Made by a program: the position numbers and the translations under genes. From NCBI GenBank assembly GCA_963846585.1, contig CAWJWO010000018.1:186001-250000 (forward strand): 64,000 bases of DNA, in the 5' to 3' direction. Source of the DNA: JAAUTT01 sp963846585. GTDB taxonomy: Bacteria > Bacteroidota > Bacteroidia > Bacteroidales > JAAUTT01. Positions 17,401-26,752 of this stretch are shown here, in pieces (positions within the stretch are counted from its first letter, which is position 1; each line of letters begins with the position of its first letter). The notes under the pieces were generated by a model, which did no database searches, was not told where the DNA came from, and was given only the letters and a program-made list of their open reading frames with translations.

Positions 17401-18051
17401 TTACCTAATAAATATTTTCTTAATTTTATTTTTCTTCATCCAATTGCAAAAAGTAGGCTCGGTAACATTATACTTTCTTGCTAAGAATTTTTGAGTCGAT
17501 CCGTTATTTAACAAAGCTTCAATTTCAATTCTGTAAACATCAAGTTTGCTTTTCCCAGGACCTTTTGGCCTTCCTAATTTCATCCCGGATAACTTTCTTG
17601 CCTGAAGGGCTTCCCTTGTTCTTTTGCTTATTAAATCTCTTTCGATTTCAGCTGCCATGGAAAAAACCATTGCCATAACTTTACTCTGGATGGAATCATC
17701 CAGTTGCCAGTTTCCTTTAACAGAATAAATCCTGATACCTTTGTCAAGAGCTATGGAAATAATCTCCATGCATTCCAGCATGCTTCTTCCAAGTCTTGAA
17801 AATTCACTTAACAAAATGGCATCGCCTTTTTTTAATTCCTCTAACAATGGAGCTATTTTACGTTGTTTCCAGGATATTTTCCCGGATACTTTTTCCTGCA
17901 CGAATTCGACTTTTCCTAGATTCTTTTCATTAGCCAAATGAAGAATATCAGATTTGTTTTTCTCCAAATCCTGATCGAGGGTTGACACTCGCAAATAAGC
18001 GATATTTCTTGGCATTTTGTTATTATTAGAAGATAAGGGTATTTTTGCCAT
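17401..18051 (-). CDS. tnpR: Serine recombinase (TnpR resolvase / Pin-type invertase)
   Basis: Site-specific recombinase of 216 residues. The catalytic serine is in AYLRVSTLDQD (Ser23 from the first ATG, Ser11 from the alternative ATG at 18015). Other conserved blocks are FSRLGRSMLECMEII, KVMAMVFSMAAEIERDLISKRTREALQARK and GRPKGPG, ending in a helix-turn-helix (STQKFLARKYNVTEPTFCNWMKK). It is divergent from tnpA with about 100 bp between, as in Tn3 elements where the res site lies there. Its expected role is cointegrate resolution; action on the 14058-14441 inverted repeats is only a possibility. Confidence 0.9.
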   Translation of the reverse strand: MAKIPLSSNNNKMPRNIAYLRVSTLDQDLEKNKSDILHLANEKNLGKVEFVQEKVSGKISWKQRKIAPLLEELKKGDAILLSEFSRLGRSMLECMEIISIALDKGIRIYSVKGNWQLDDSIQSKVMAMVFSMAAEIERDLISKRTREALQARKLSGMKLGRPKGPGKSKLDVYRIEIEALLNNGSTQKFLARKYNVTEPTFCNWMKKNKIKKIFIR

Positions 18052-18151
18052 TATAATGTAATAATTATTCTACAAGTTTAATATCTTTTTATCGAATTAT
18101 AATTATTATATATAGGATCGTTTATATTACATTTTTAAGAATTATCATCCC
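18052..18151. promoter_or_regulatory. Candidate res site / divergent promoter region
   Basis: AT-rich spacer between divergent tnpR and tnpA. It carries an inverted pair AATGTAATA (18055-18063) and TATTACATT (18125-18133) plus internal ataattat dyads. Position and dyads fit a Tn3 res region; subsites could not be defined. Confidence 0.4.
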
Positions 18152-19735
18152 TTGAATTCGAGACGTCTTTCAATATTGTCTACCAAGTAAGTTGATACCT
18201 TGTTTGGCTTGCCTAGCTTCTCTGTTGACGAGCGATGCTTGTATTTTGAATTAAGCCCGGCCGAGAGCGAAGTCGTCGCTAATATTCGTACTTTTTCAGT
18301 CGCAGTATATTTCATTTTACAACTCGGTTATTTCAAGGCAAAACAACAGTTTTACGATTTTGAACAGGAAGAAGTACTGCCAGATCTGGATTATATTGTT
18401 GATATACATTTCCCTGGCAGGTACACGCACGATCTTAAATTTCCTTCCCGGCCTGTACACGACGAGCAACAAGAAACGATACTTGAACTGTTCAACTATC
18501 AACAGAATAACAGTCAAGTCAAGAGTGAACTTGAATTGAAAGCCCAGCGAGCCGCCAAGCTTTCTACACATCCCGGTTTCATTTTTCGCGAGTTGATGCA
18601 GTATCTCTCCCAGCTGAGAGTGGTAGCTCCCGGTTACAGGTTCATGCAGGAGATGATTGGCAGGGTAGTAGCCTCCGAGAAAAAGCGTATTTCAACATTA
18701 TTAAGTGAAATGCTGACAGCTGAAATCGAAGCGCGCCTTGAAATGATGTTACAAGCCGATGAAAGCATGTATCTCGTCAGCATGCTCAAGCACGAGGCAA
18801 AGGATTTCAGTTACAAGGAGCTCCGGCAGGAAGTTGAACGCCGGAACTTCTTGCTGCCACTACATGAATTTGCTCGAGTCTTTCTCGATACCGCTGGATT
18901 ATCTCCTGAAAGCGGCAAATATTACGCTTCCATGGTGTCATTCTATACCGTGTACAAGCTACAACGCATGCAGGATACCACCACGTGGGTGTATTTATTG
19001 TGTTTCGCGTATCATCGTTTCCGGCAAATCAATGACAATATCATTGAAGCATTTATTCACCTGGTCACCCAGTACGAGAAACTGGCTAAACAGTCTGCAG
19101 GGGAAGCCGTTAAACAGGCCACGATTAATGCCACCGGGAATCTCCAGGCGGCAGGGTCAATTCTCAAACTATTCGTGGATGCCTCCATTTCTAACGATAC
19201 TCCATTCGTGAAAGTGAAAGTGCAGGCATTCAAGATGCTCGATCCCGAATACTTCCCCCTGGTAGCTGATTTCATGCGTAATGTCGCTTTTGATAAAACT
19301 GCTTTTGAATGGGATTATTATTCAAAGCTCTCGAACAAGTTCAAGCTTAACCTGCGTCACTTGTTTTGTTGCATTTACTTTGCAGGTCGTATCGAGGACG
19401 CTCCCTTGCTGGATGCTGTCGTTTTCCTGCAGGATCTCCTGCGAAGCGGGAATTCACCCAGGCAAATCGCCAGTTCTGATTTCCCCGTTTCAGTTATACC
19501 TAGGAACTTGAAAGGTTACTTGCATGATACTACCACGACAGGGCATAAAAAGATGATACTTAACGTGGATCGATATGAATTCCTGGTTTATAAGCTTTCA
19601 AGAAACGCCTTGGAAGCAGGTGACGTTTTCGTACAGGACAGTAACGAGTTTCGCCGGTTTGAAGATGATTTGATCAGTGATAAACGATGGGAACTAACAT
19701 GGGGCTGGGTCACATGGCGGAAGTTTCCGGGATAA
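18152..19735 (+). pseudogene. tnpA: Tn3-family transposase, N-terminal part (nonsense mutation and internal deletion)
   Basis: The reading frame from TTG 18152 gives NSRRLSILSTK, a TAA stop at 18188-18190, then VDTLFGLPSFSVDERCLYFEL. This looks like one continuous N-terminus in which a Glu codon became TAA. A TTG at 18200 could restart translation (511 residues). The region matches the DUF4158/N-terminal part of Tn3 transposases (RTFSVAVYFILQLGYFKAK). Near 19685 the text jumps from FEDDLISDKRW to GTNMGLG in another frame, so roughly 100 or more codons are missing. Base composition is clearly richer in GC than the flanking genes, a sign of transfer. Confidence 0.85.
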
Positions 19736-20856
19736 GTCATTCGTCATTGATGACAACCTCGCGTAATTACCTGCGCTTGGAAACGCTTCATGATGCTAAT
19801 GATGCGATATCTAACGCTATCGCGGCGTTACCCATCTTCCCGGTTTATAACATTGACGATATCATCCATTCCAGTAGCGATGGGCAACACCAGGAAACGC
19901 AGATCGACACGATCAACGCTCGTCATTCACCTAAATTTTTCGGGTTAGGAAAAGGCGTGAATTCTTATACGTTAGTAGCCAATCATATCCCGATCAATGC
20001 AAAGATTATTGGAGCTCACGAGCACGAGAGCCATTACGTTTTTGACATACTGTACAACAATACCTCGGACATTAAACCAATTCAGCATTCGACAGATACT
20101 CATGGCACTAACCATGTTAATTTCTGGATCCTGTATGCTTTTGGTTATCGCTTCGTTCCCCGTTATCGTGACTTTTACAAGAAAATCAATGCATTGGTCG
20201 GGTTCCAGCATCCAAATCATTATCGAAATTTCATGATAAAGCCAACTCGAAAAGTTCACGAAGACCTGGTAGAAAAAGAAGGCTCCAACATACAACGAAT
20301 CATGGTTTCCCTGGCACAGAAGGACGTCACCCAGGCAACGATTGTTCGCAAGTTGAGTAGTTTTGTTCGCCAGAACCAAACCAAGAAGGCCTTGTGGGTA
20401 CTGGATAACATTTGCCAGTCGATATATACTCTCGATTTCATTGATGACGTTTCCTTGCGACAGAGCGTGCAAAAGGCTTTGAACAGGGGCGAAGCTTATC
20501 ATCGTTTCATACGTGCGATAGCTTTCGTCAACGGGGGAAAATTACGGGTAAAGAGTGAAGCAGAGCAACAGATCTGGAGCGAGTGCACGAGGTTAATTGC
20601 CAACGCAATTATTTATTACAACACGTTGCTCTTGTCCCGGGTTTATGAACAAAAATTAGAGGCTAACGATAAAGAAGCTCTGGAAATTATAAAGGGTATC
20701 TCACCAGTGGCTTGGCAGCATGTTAACATGTACGGGACATTTGAGTTTAGCAAGTCGCTAACAAAAGTTGACATCGATGCCTTGGCGGCAAATTTTGATG
20801 AAGAATTCTGGGAAAATGTCTTGAAAGATGCTGATAATAAGGCTAATTTTGGCTAA
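19687..20856 (+). pseudogene. tnpA: Tn3-family transposase, C-terminal catalytic part
   Basis: 389 codons carrying the DDE_Tnp_Tn3 domain. The likely catalytic residues are the Asp of HSSSDGQ, the first Asp of STDTHGTN and the Glu of LNRGEAYHRF. Other family blocks are ARHSPKFFGLGKGV, NAKIIGAHEHESHYVFDILY and FGYRFVPRYRDF. It begins in the middle of the protein (GTNMGLGHMAEVSG) with no natural N-terminus and is out of frame with the 5' half across a deletion junction. The stop codon lies inside the right inverted repeat. Catalytic residues survive, but the protein as a whole cannot be made. Confidence 0.88.
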
Positions 20857-22051
20857 CTTTACATTTTTGGCGCTTTGGGCAAAAATAGCCAAATTCAAGT
20901 TCAGATTCTCTAGATGTCTTGCTATCAATGGCTTCACGAATTAATGATTCCCTAAGTTGGTATTGTTCTTCGCTAAATCCAACATCACTCATTTTTTTTC
21001 CTATAAAATCCTCTGGTTTTATTGGACTTACTTGTTTAATGGCAGAATTAACAAACAGGTACCTGATATCAGTATCGAATCGGGCAATTATATCTGGTGT
21101 GTTTTCCACTAATGTCTCGTAATGTGTTTTTACCAATTGTAAGGCTTCTTCTGCCCTTTTTCGCTCTTTCATTATTCCGGCCAAAATAAAAGAACTTACA
21201 ATAGATACACTTAAAAATAATTGCAAATTAATTAGAGTAATATTTATCGATTCTCCGGAATATAAACCAACTTTCATAGTGGTGCTGATGGCTGCCATGA
21301 CTGTAATAGCCAGGGCTAAAGTTGCAGCACCTCGGGTGCCCAAACGAAATGCTGCATATAATAACAAAATTGGCAGAAAATATATTATTTGTACCCGCTG
21401 AAAAAAAATATAATAACAAAAAATCAAGGTAGTTATACCCAGTAGAAATGACTCGAGGGTATTTCGAATATTAATGCGGCAGGGAAACTTGTCATACCAT
21501 GCCAATATCAATGAGGCTACTACAATTACACCTGAAGCATCCGCTAACCACCAGGTAAACCATGAGAAACCGAAAATGTTCCATGGAATTTTACCTGTTA
21601 ACGATAAGCTTAGTACTCCAACTGTTGGACTTATGGTACAACTAAAGATAGCACCTGCAAAAATGAGTATAATTATATTCCTTGCGTTTACAAGCGGATG
21701 TTCGTCTTTACAATATCGGCGGACAAGGTATGCTCCTGCCCAGGCACCTGACATGGCACCGATACTGATACTGAGTCCTGCTAAAAAGAATTTCAAACCA
21801 AAAGGTTCGAAAATAATATTATATAATAATGAGCCCAGGAAAACTCCCAATATTGCCGGTCGCCGGTAAATTATAACAGAAGCAAGTGCTATTCCTGCAG
21901 ATGGAAAGATCGGAGAAATATTCCCGGGTTGAATTTTGATCCAGAGATTCAACCTGGCAACCACGGCATATGCTAAAGCAACAACTAAAATTATTACTAC
22001 AGGTGATTTTAATAAATTGTATATAGTTTTATGTTTATCTATATTTTTCAT
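20843..22051 (-). pseudogene. MASE1-PAS sensor protein truncated by the transposon
   Basis: About 402 residues from ATG 22051 (MKNIDKHKTIYNLL; an in-frame ATG at 22099 adds 16). The first 280 residues are a multi-helix MASE1 membrane sensor (RLNLWIKIQPGNISPIFPSAG). A short helix then leads to a PAS domain (HYETLVENTPDIIARFDTDI ... IGKKMSDVGF). After SRESELEF the frame enters the transposon inverted repeat and ends GYFCPKRQKCKVSQN. Relatives normally continue into a histidine kinase or another output domain, which is absent here and not found at the transposon's other end. A signalling protein without output is unlikely to work normally. Confidence 0.78.
20846..20891 (-). repeat. Transposon right terminal inverted repeat
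   Basis: Reverse complement of the left end with two mismatches. It contains the tnpA stop codon (20854-20856) and, on the other strand, supplies the last 15 codons of the truncated MASE1-PAS gene. Confidence 0.9.
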
Positions 22052-22120
22052 TAAGTCACTATAAAAAGGTAATGGAAATATGCATTTTATCATTTTCAAA
22101 TTTGCACATTTTCAAATTTT

Positions 22121-25100
22121 CTAATTGTTTTCCAATGGGGTAAACCCTCTTCGCATAGTATTTTCAGTAATTACCCGCGGATCCATAAAATGTAAAAGGT
22201 AATCCTGTCCCCCTGCTTTGGTTCCCAAACCTGACAACCGGGAACCGCCAAAAGGCTGTCTGTCAACCAAAGCCCCTGTATTGTTGCGGTTAATATACAA
22301 ATTGCCTACACGGAATTCCTTGCCGGCCCTTGCGATGTTCTCCGGACTTCTGCTGAAGATGCCTCCGGTTAAGGCAAATTTTGTAGAGTTTGCCCACTCA
22401 ATTGCCTGGTCAAAGTCCTTAACCCTCATAACAGCTAAAACCGGTCCGAATATTTCTTCCTGTGCAATTCTGTGTTCCGGACGAATCCCCTCAATAATAG
22501 TGATTGGCACAAAATAACCATTCAGCCTGGGAATATCGCTTTGGTAAAGTAAGTGGCCTTCTTTTTTACCCAACTCAATATAATTGTTAATGTTATTCAT
22601 AGCTTTTTCATCCGAAACCGGCCCCATATGAAAAGACGGGTCCTCTGCCGGACCAACTTTAAAGGCAGATGCTGCCTGAACGAGCCTGTCAGCAAATTTA
22701 TTATACACCGCATCAGGCACAATTACCCTGGAGCAGGCTGAACACTTCTGTCCCTGGAATCCGAAAGCAGAATAAAGTACATGGGGGATTGCTTCATCCA
22801 GATCAGCATCATCGTCTATTATTATTGCATTTTTCCCACCCATTTCAGCAATAATTTTCTTTACATTAACCTGTCCCGCCTGAACTTTAGATGCCTTTTC
22901 GTTAATCCGCAGCCCGGTTTCTACCGAACCTGTGAATGCAATAAGGCTAATATCAGGATGTTCAACAAGGAAGTCGCCCATAATATTGCTGCGTCCCGGA
23001 ATGTAATTAAAAACTCCTTCAGGAAGGCCTGCTTCCAAAAAAATATCAACCAACTGGTGCCCGATAATTGGTGTAAGGCCAGAAGGCTTATAAACCACCG
23101 GATTGCCTGTGACGATAGCTGCCGATGCCATTCCCATGCTTATTGCCAAAGGAAAATTCCAGGGTGCTAACACTGCTGCAATACCTTTAGGTTCATAAAA
23201 ATACTTGTTTACCTCTCCGGGAGCATTTCCCAAATACCTTGGAGAACCAAGCCTGATCATTTCCCTTGCATAAAACTCAAGAAAATCAATTGCCTCTGCA
23301 ACATCAGCATAGGCCTGATCCCATTGTTTTCCTATTTCGAGCACCTGCCATGCAGCAAGACGGATTATTTGTTTTCTGGTTATCGATGCAGCTTTTAATA
23401 AATAACCTGCACGATCAGCAGGTGACGTATCGCGCCAGGATGGAAAAATCCTTTTTGCGGCTGCTATAGCGTCATTAACTTCATTAACTCCCGCCAAAGC
23501 AATATTACCAAGTATTTCGTCCTTGTTTGACGGGTTAATGGAAGAAATCAAATCTTTTGTTATTATATCCTTGCCGTTTATATGCAATCCGTAAGTTTTT
23601 TTAAATCCTTTCCGGATATCGGCAAATGCTTTTGTAAAGGAATCCCGCAATTCCGATATTGTAAAATCAGCTACCGGCTCATTTACAAAAGAAGGCAATC
23701 CGGTTGGTGATGTAAATTGTGGTTTATTGGATTCGTGAGTGTCATTTTTGATTCTCAGAATTGCCAATTGAGGATCTTCAAGTAATTTTTCCAATTGGGC
23801 ATCTTCGACAAAACTCTGCCTGAGGAATGATTCATTTGCAGTATTTTCAAGCAAACGCCTTACAAGGTATCCCATACCCGGAACCATGCTGCCATAGGGA
23901 CAATAGAGCCTTATCCGGTTAGCAACTTTTTGGATACTTTTACGGATTGGTTCTGCCATTCCATACAATACCTGAAATTCGTATCGGTCTTCTCCAACAT
24001 TCAAATCTCTTGCTATTTCCATTACTGCTGAAATAGTCCTGATATTATGAGATGCACAGGCAAAATGACAGATTGAAGAGTTTTCGAGAATTTTCCTTGC
24101 CTGACGTTCGAAGGCAGCATCACTTTCAGCCTTTACAGTCCAAACCGGAATATCCCATCCGTTTTGTTTTGCTTTAACTGTTTCATAATCCCAATAGGCT
24201 CCTTTTACAAGACGCACAGATATTTGAATCTTATTTAGTTTTGCCCATTTCAAAAGATCGTCAACATCTTTATCAGTATCTTTCAAATACGACTGAAGTA
24301 CTATACCGAGATGCGGGTAATCAGGATATTCAAGTTTAAGGCGCCTAAATACCTCAAGGGTAATATCTTTAACTTTGTATGATTCCATGTCTATACACAG
24401 GAATCCCCCAGCTTCCTTAACAGAACTGAAAATTCGCCTCATCCGCTGAAGTATTACTTCAACAGAGCTTTCAAAATCCTGAGGATTAGCAAGACAATAA
24501 AGGGCCGTAGGTTTAACTGCTATGTTAATTTTAGGTGAACTACCCCAATCGAAAGTATTATTTGTTAAATCCGTACCCAGAGATTTCCAGTGATTTTGTT
24601 TTTTGGATAGTTCTCCAAGAAGTTCTATATAAGTGGATACATAATTTTCAGCTTCCTTATCAGTGAGTGTTGCTTCACCCAGCACATCAACTACTGAGGC
24701 AAACCCTTCATCGCGTAACTTTTCAAGGTTGCTTACAGCCTCCCTGGTATTTTCTCCTATAATGAATTGTTTTGCCATTTCATGTATATTGAATGAAATG
24801 AACTTATTCAGAATAGCTCCTCCCAATGATCCAAATTTACCAGCTGCTTTGGCACTCCAGGAAAGTACCGGGGGCATCTCATTTTCATTTCCGAAATATT
24901 CACGAATATGGCTGGTGAGCAATTCGCTATTTACAAGTGCAGGGAAAGTATCAACAAACCTGAACATTTGAACCTTAAACTTCTCATTTTGCATACACCA
25001 GTCCATTACTTTACCCATCCACAGGCTTTTATTAAAAATGGAAGGCTTTTCTCCGTGTATTGTACTAAAAAAATCTTTTCCCCGTGCAATAATTTTGTCG

Positions 25101-25123
25101 TTCAATTGATTATTATTGTTCAT
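22121..25123 (-). CDS. putA: Bifunctional proline dehydrogenase / L-glutamate-gamma-semialdehyde dehydrogenase
   Basis: Oxidises proline to glutamate in two steps. It has 1000 residues: an FAD-dependent PRODH barrel at about 90-440 (KLNKIQISVRLVKGAYWDYE, CASHNIRTI, YEFQVLYGMAEPIR) and an aldehyde dehydrogenase domain at about 515-985. In the latter, the general-base Glu is in IAEMGGKNA (about 757) and the catalytic Cys in GQKCSACS (about 791). It lacks the N-terminal DNA-binding RHH domain of enterobacterial PutA, as expected for this shorter form. Upstream is a gap with ctgcaactt and aacaacta words. Confidence 0.95.
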   Translation of the reverse strand: MNNNNQLNDKIIARGKDFFSTIHGEKPSIFNKSLWMGKVMDWCMQNEKFKVQMFRFVDTFPALVNSELLTSHIREYFGNENEMPPVLSWSAKAAGKFGSLGGAILNKFISFNIHEMAKQFIIGENTREAVSNLEKLRDEGFASVVDVLGEATLTDKEAENYVSTYIELLGELSKKQNHWKSLGTDLTNNTFDWGSSPKINIAVKPTALYCLANPQDFESSVEVILQRMRRIFSSVKEAGGFLCIDMESYKVKDITLEVFRRLKLEYPDYPHLGIVLQSYLKDTDKDVDDLLKWAKLNKIQISVRLVKGAYWDYETVKAKQNGWDIPVWTVKAESDAAFERQARKILENSSICHFACASHNIRTISAVMEIARDLNVGEDRYEFQVLYGMAEPIRKSIQKVANRIRLYCPYGSMVPGMGYLVRRLLENTANESFLRQSFVEDAQLEKLLEDPQLAILRIKNDTHESNKPQFTSPTGLPSFVNEPVADFTISELRDSFTKAFADIRKGFKKTYGLHINGKDIITKDLISSINPSNKDEILGNIALAGVNEVNDAIAAAKRIFPSWRDTSPADRAGYLLKAASITRKQIIRLAAWQVLEIGKQWDQAYADVAEAIDFLEFYAREMIRLGSPRYLGNAPGEVNKYFYEPKGIAAVLAPWNFPLAISMGMASAAIVTGNPVVYKPSGLTPIIGHQLVDIFLEAGLPEGVFNYIPGRSNIMGDFLVEHPDISLIAFTGSVETGLRINEKASKVQAGQVNVKKIIAEMGGKNAIIIDDDADLDEAIPHVLYSAFGFQGQKCSACSRVIVPDAVYNKFADRLVQAASAFKVGPAEDPSFHMGPVSDEKAMNNINNYIELGKKEGHLLYQSDIPRLNGYFVPITIIEGIRPEHRIAQEEIFGPVLAVMRVKDFDQAIEWANSTKFALTGGIFSRSPENIARAGKEFRVGNLYINRNNTGALVDRQPFGGSRLSGLGTKAGGQDYLLHFMDPRVITENTMRRGFTPLENN

Positions 25124-25282
25124 ATCGGAATTTAATTTTATTCTTAACCACCTGTTAATAATGCAAAATACTCAACCTCTATAACCTAATTAGCTTATTA
25201 AATATATGCAATTTCTGCAACTTCTGCAACTTTTATCTTACCTGAAACTTGCAACTAACAACCAACAACTAACAACTATACA

Positions 25283-26527
25283 CTAAATATATTTCCTGAA
25301 AACACTGATTACATTATGGCCGCCAAAACCGAAAGTATTATTCATTGCCACGTTAACAACTTTCTTTTCTGATTTCTTTAGGGTAAAATTAATTCCTTTT
25401 GGAATTTCATCATCTATATTCTCCGTATTTATTGTAGCGGGAATTATTCCGTAATTTATGGATTTAATGCAAACAATTGCTTCTACAGCGCCGGCAGCCC
25501 CCAATAAATGTCCTGTCATCGATTTGGTGGAGCTTATGCGCAAATCTTTAACATGGCTGCCAAAAGTATCATTTATAGCTTTGGTTTCACTAATATCCCC
25601 CAATGAGGTTGATGTGGCATGTGCATTTATATAATCCACCTCATCTGATGAAATTCCAGCTTCTTCAAGGGCAAGGCGCATAGCCCGCTGAGAATCTTCC
25701 CCGGCAGGCTGACTTGCCGTGATATGATGAGCGTCAGCCGTCATGGCGCCTCCGACTATTTCAGCGTATATCTTTGCACCTCTTCTTAAGGCATGTCCCA
25801 GTTCTTCAATAATTATTGCCCCCGCACCCTCTCCCATCACAAACCCATCCCTTGTTTTGTCAAACGGACGGCAGGCAGTGCTGTAATGTTCGTTATCCGT
25901 TGATAATGCCATAAGTCCGTTAAACCCACCTACTCCTGTTTCAGTTATTGCGGCTTCTGATCCACCGGCCAGTATTAAATCAGCTTTTCCCCATCTTATA
26001 TTATTAAAGCTTTCTATCAGCGAAACATTGGAGGTTGCACAAGCCGCAGCAGGCGCAAAATTTATTCCCCTGAGACCATATTTAATAGATAGAAGACCTG
26101 CGCCCATATTAATTATCATTTTGGGAATAAAAAAAGGGGTATATCTTGGTATTTTCCCATGAATGGCATAGTCGAATGCCTGTTCCTGCATACTTAATAC
26201 TCCTCCGTATCCGGAACCCCAAATAACGCCGCAACGGGTCCTGTCAATTTTTTCTAAGTTGACTCCGCTGTCCAGAATAGCTTCATCGGCAGCAATTAAG
26301 GCATATTGGCAAAACGGATCAAGCTTTCTGATTTCTTTACGTTCGAAATGATCTTCAGCAATATAATTTTTGATTTCGCAGGCGAATTTCGTTTTGAAAT
26401 GAGTTGTATCAAACCTTGTTATCATTGCTGACCCACTCTTGCCATTAATAATATTCTCCCAAAAACCGGCAACATTATTTCCTAAGGGAGTAATGGCTCC
26501 AAGGCCGGTAATTACAACTCTTTTCAT
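25283..26527 (-). CDS. Beta-ketoacyl-ACP synthase II homologue (second copy)
   Basis: 414 residues, with Cys163 in APAAACATSN, His303 in NAHATSTSLGD, Lys335 and His340 in STKSMTGHLLGAAGA, so all catalytic residues are present. It differs from the acpP-linked copy at 751-2004 in many positions and stands alone between putA and an exported glycosidase-like gene, with no ACP, ketoreductase or dehydratase next to it. It may share fatty acid elongation or serve a specialised lipid; the sequence does not decide. Confidence 0.93.
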   Translation of the reverse strand: MKRVVITGLGAITPLGNNVAGFWENIINGKSGSAMITRFDTTHFKTKFACEIKNYIAEDHFERKEIRKLDPFCQYALIAADEAILDSGVNLEKIDRTRCGVIWGSGYGGVLSMQEQAFDYAIHGKIPRYTPFFIPKMIINMGAGLLSIKYGLRGINFAPAAACATSNVSLIESFNNIRWGKADLILAGGSEAAITETGVGGFNGLMALSTDNEHYSTACRPFDKTRDGFVMGEGAGAIIIEELGHALRRGAKIYAEIVGGAMTADAHHITASQPAGEDSQRAMRLALEEAGISSDEVDYINAHATSTSLGDISETKAINDTFGSHVKDLRISSTKSMTGHLLGAAGAVEAIVCIKSINYGIIPATINTENIDDEIPKGINFTLKKSEKKVVNVAMNNTFGFGGHNVISVFRKYI

Positions 26528-26752
26528 ATTATTGTGGGATTAAGGGTCAGGGGTTAGGGGTTAGGGGTTAGGGACTAGTGGCTAGTGATTTAAGATTCGA
26601 GATTCCAGATTTGAGATTTAAGATTTGGGATTTAAGATTTGGGAATTCTGCAATTACAATTCTTAAATCCCGATTCTTAATTTTAAAATCTTAATTTCTT
26701 TCATATTTTACCTTCCTTACCTACTCTACCTTCTTCATTCTTCCATTCCTTT
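26528..26752. repeat. Word-repeat quasi-palindrome upstream of the second fabF
   Basis: ggggtta tandem heptamers (about 26548-26572), agggactagtggctagtg, an arm of agattt words (about 26581-26640), a core with gcaattacaattc, then the reverse arm (aatcttaa, about 26660-26700) and tacctac words. The block ggactagtggctagtgatttaagatt closely resembles 36610-36640. Confidence 0.75.

Larger units (their letters stand above)
10004..20891. mobile_element. Tn3-family transposon with surface-protein cargo (transposase inactivated)
   Basis: Bounded by 46-bp inverted repeats that match at 44 of 46 positions (10004-10049 and 20846-20891). It contains divergent tnpR (17401-18051) and tnpA (18152-20856), the classic Tn3 layout. 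tnpA ends inside the right inverted repeat, also typical. Cargo between the left end and tnpR is four minus-strand genes for exported or surface proteins. tnpA has a premature stop and an internal deletion, so the element is now non-autonomous. No clear 5-bp target duplication is visible (aaatg left, aattc right). The right end interrupts a MASE1-PAS gene. Confidence 0.85.

Noticed and set aside
19687..19735. Programmed frameshift joining the two tnpA halves
   Set aside because: A large central block of the transposase is missing between the halves, so a simple frameshift would not restore the protein; a deletion explains it better.
20843..20890. Genuine C-terminus GYFCPKRQKCKVSQN of the MASE1-PAS protein
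   Set aside because: These residues are encoded by the transposon inverted repeat, so they are a by-product of truncation.
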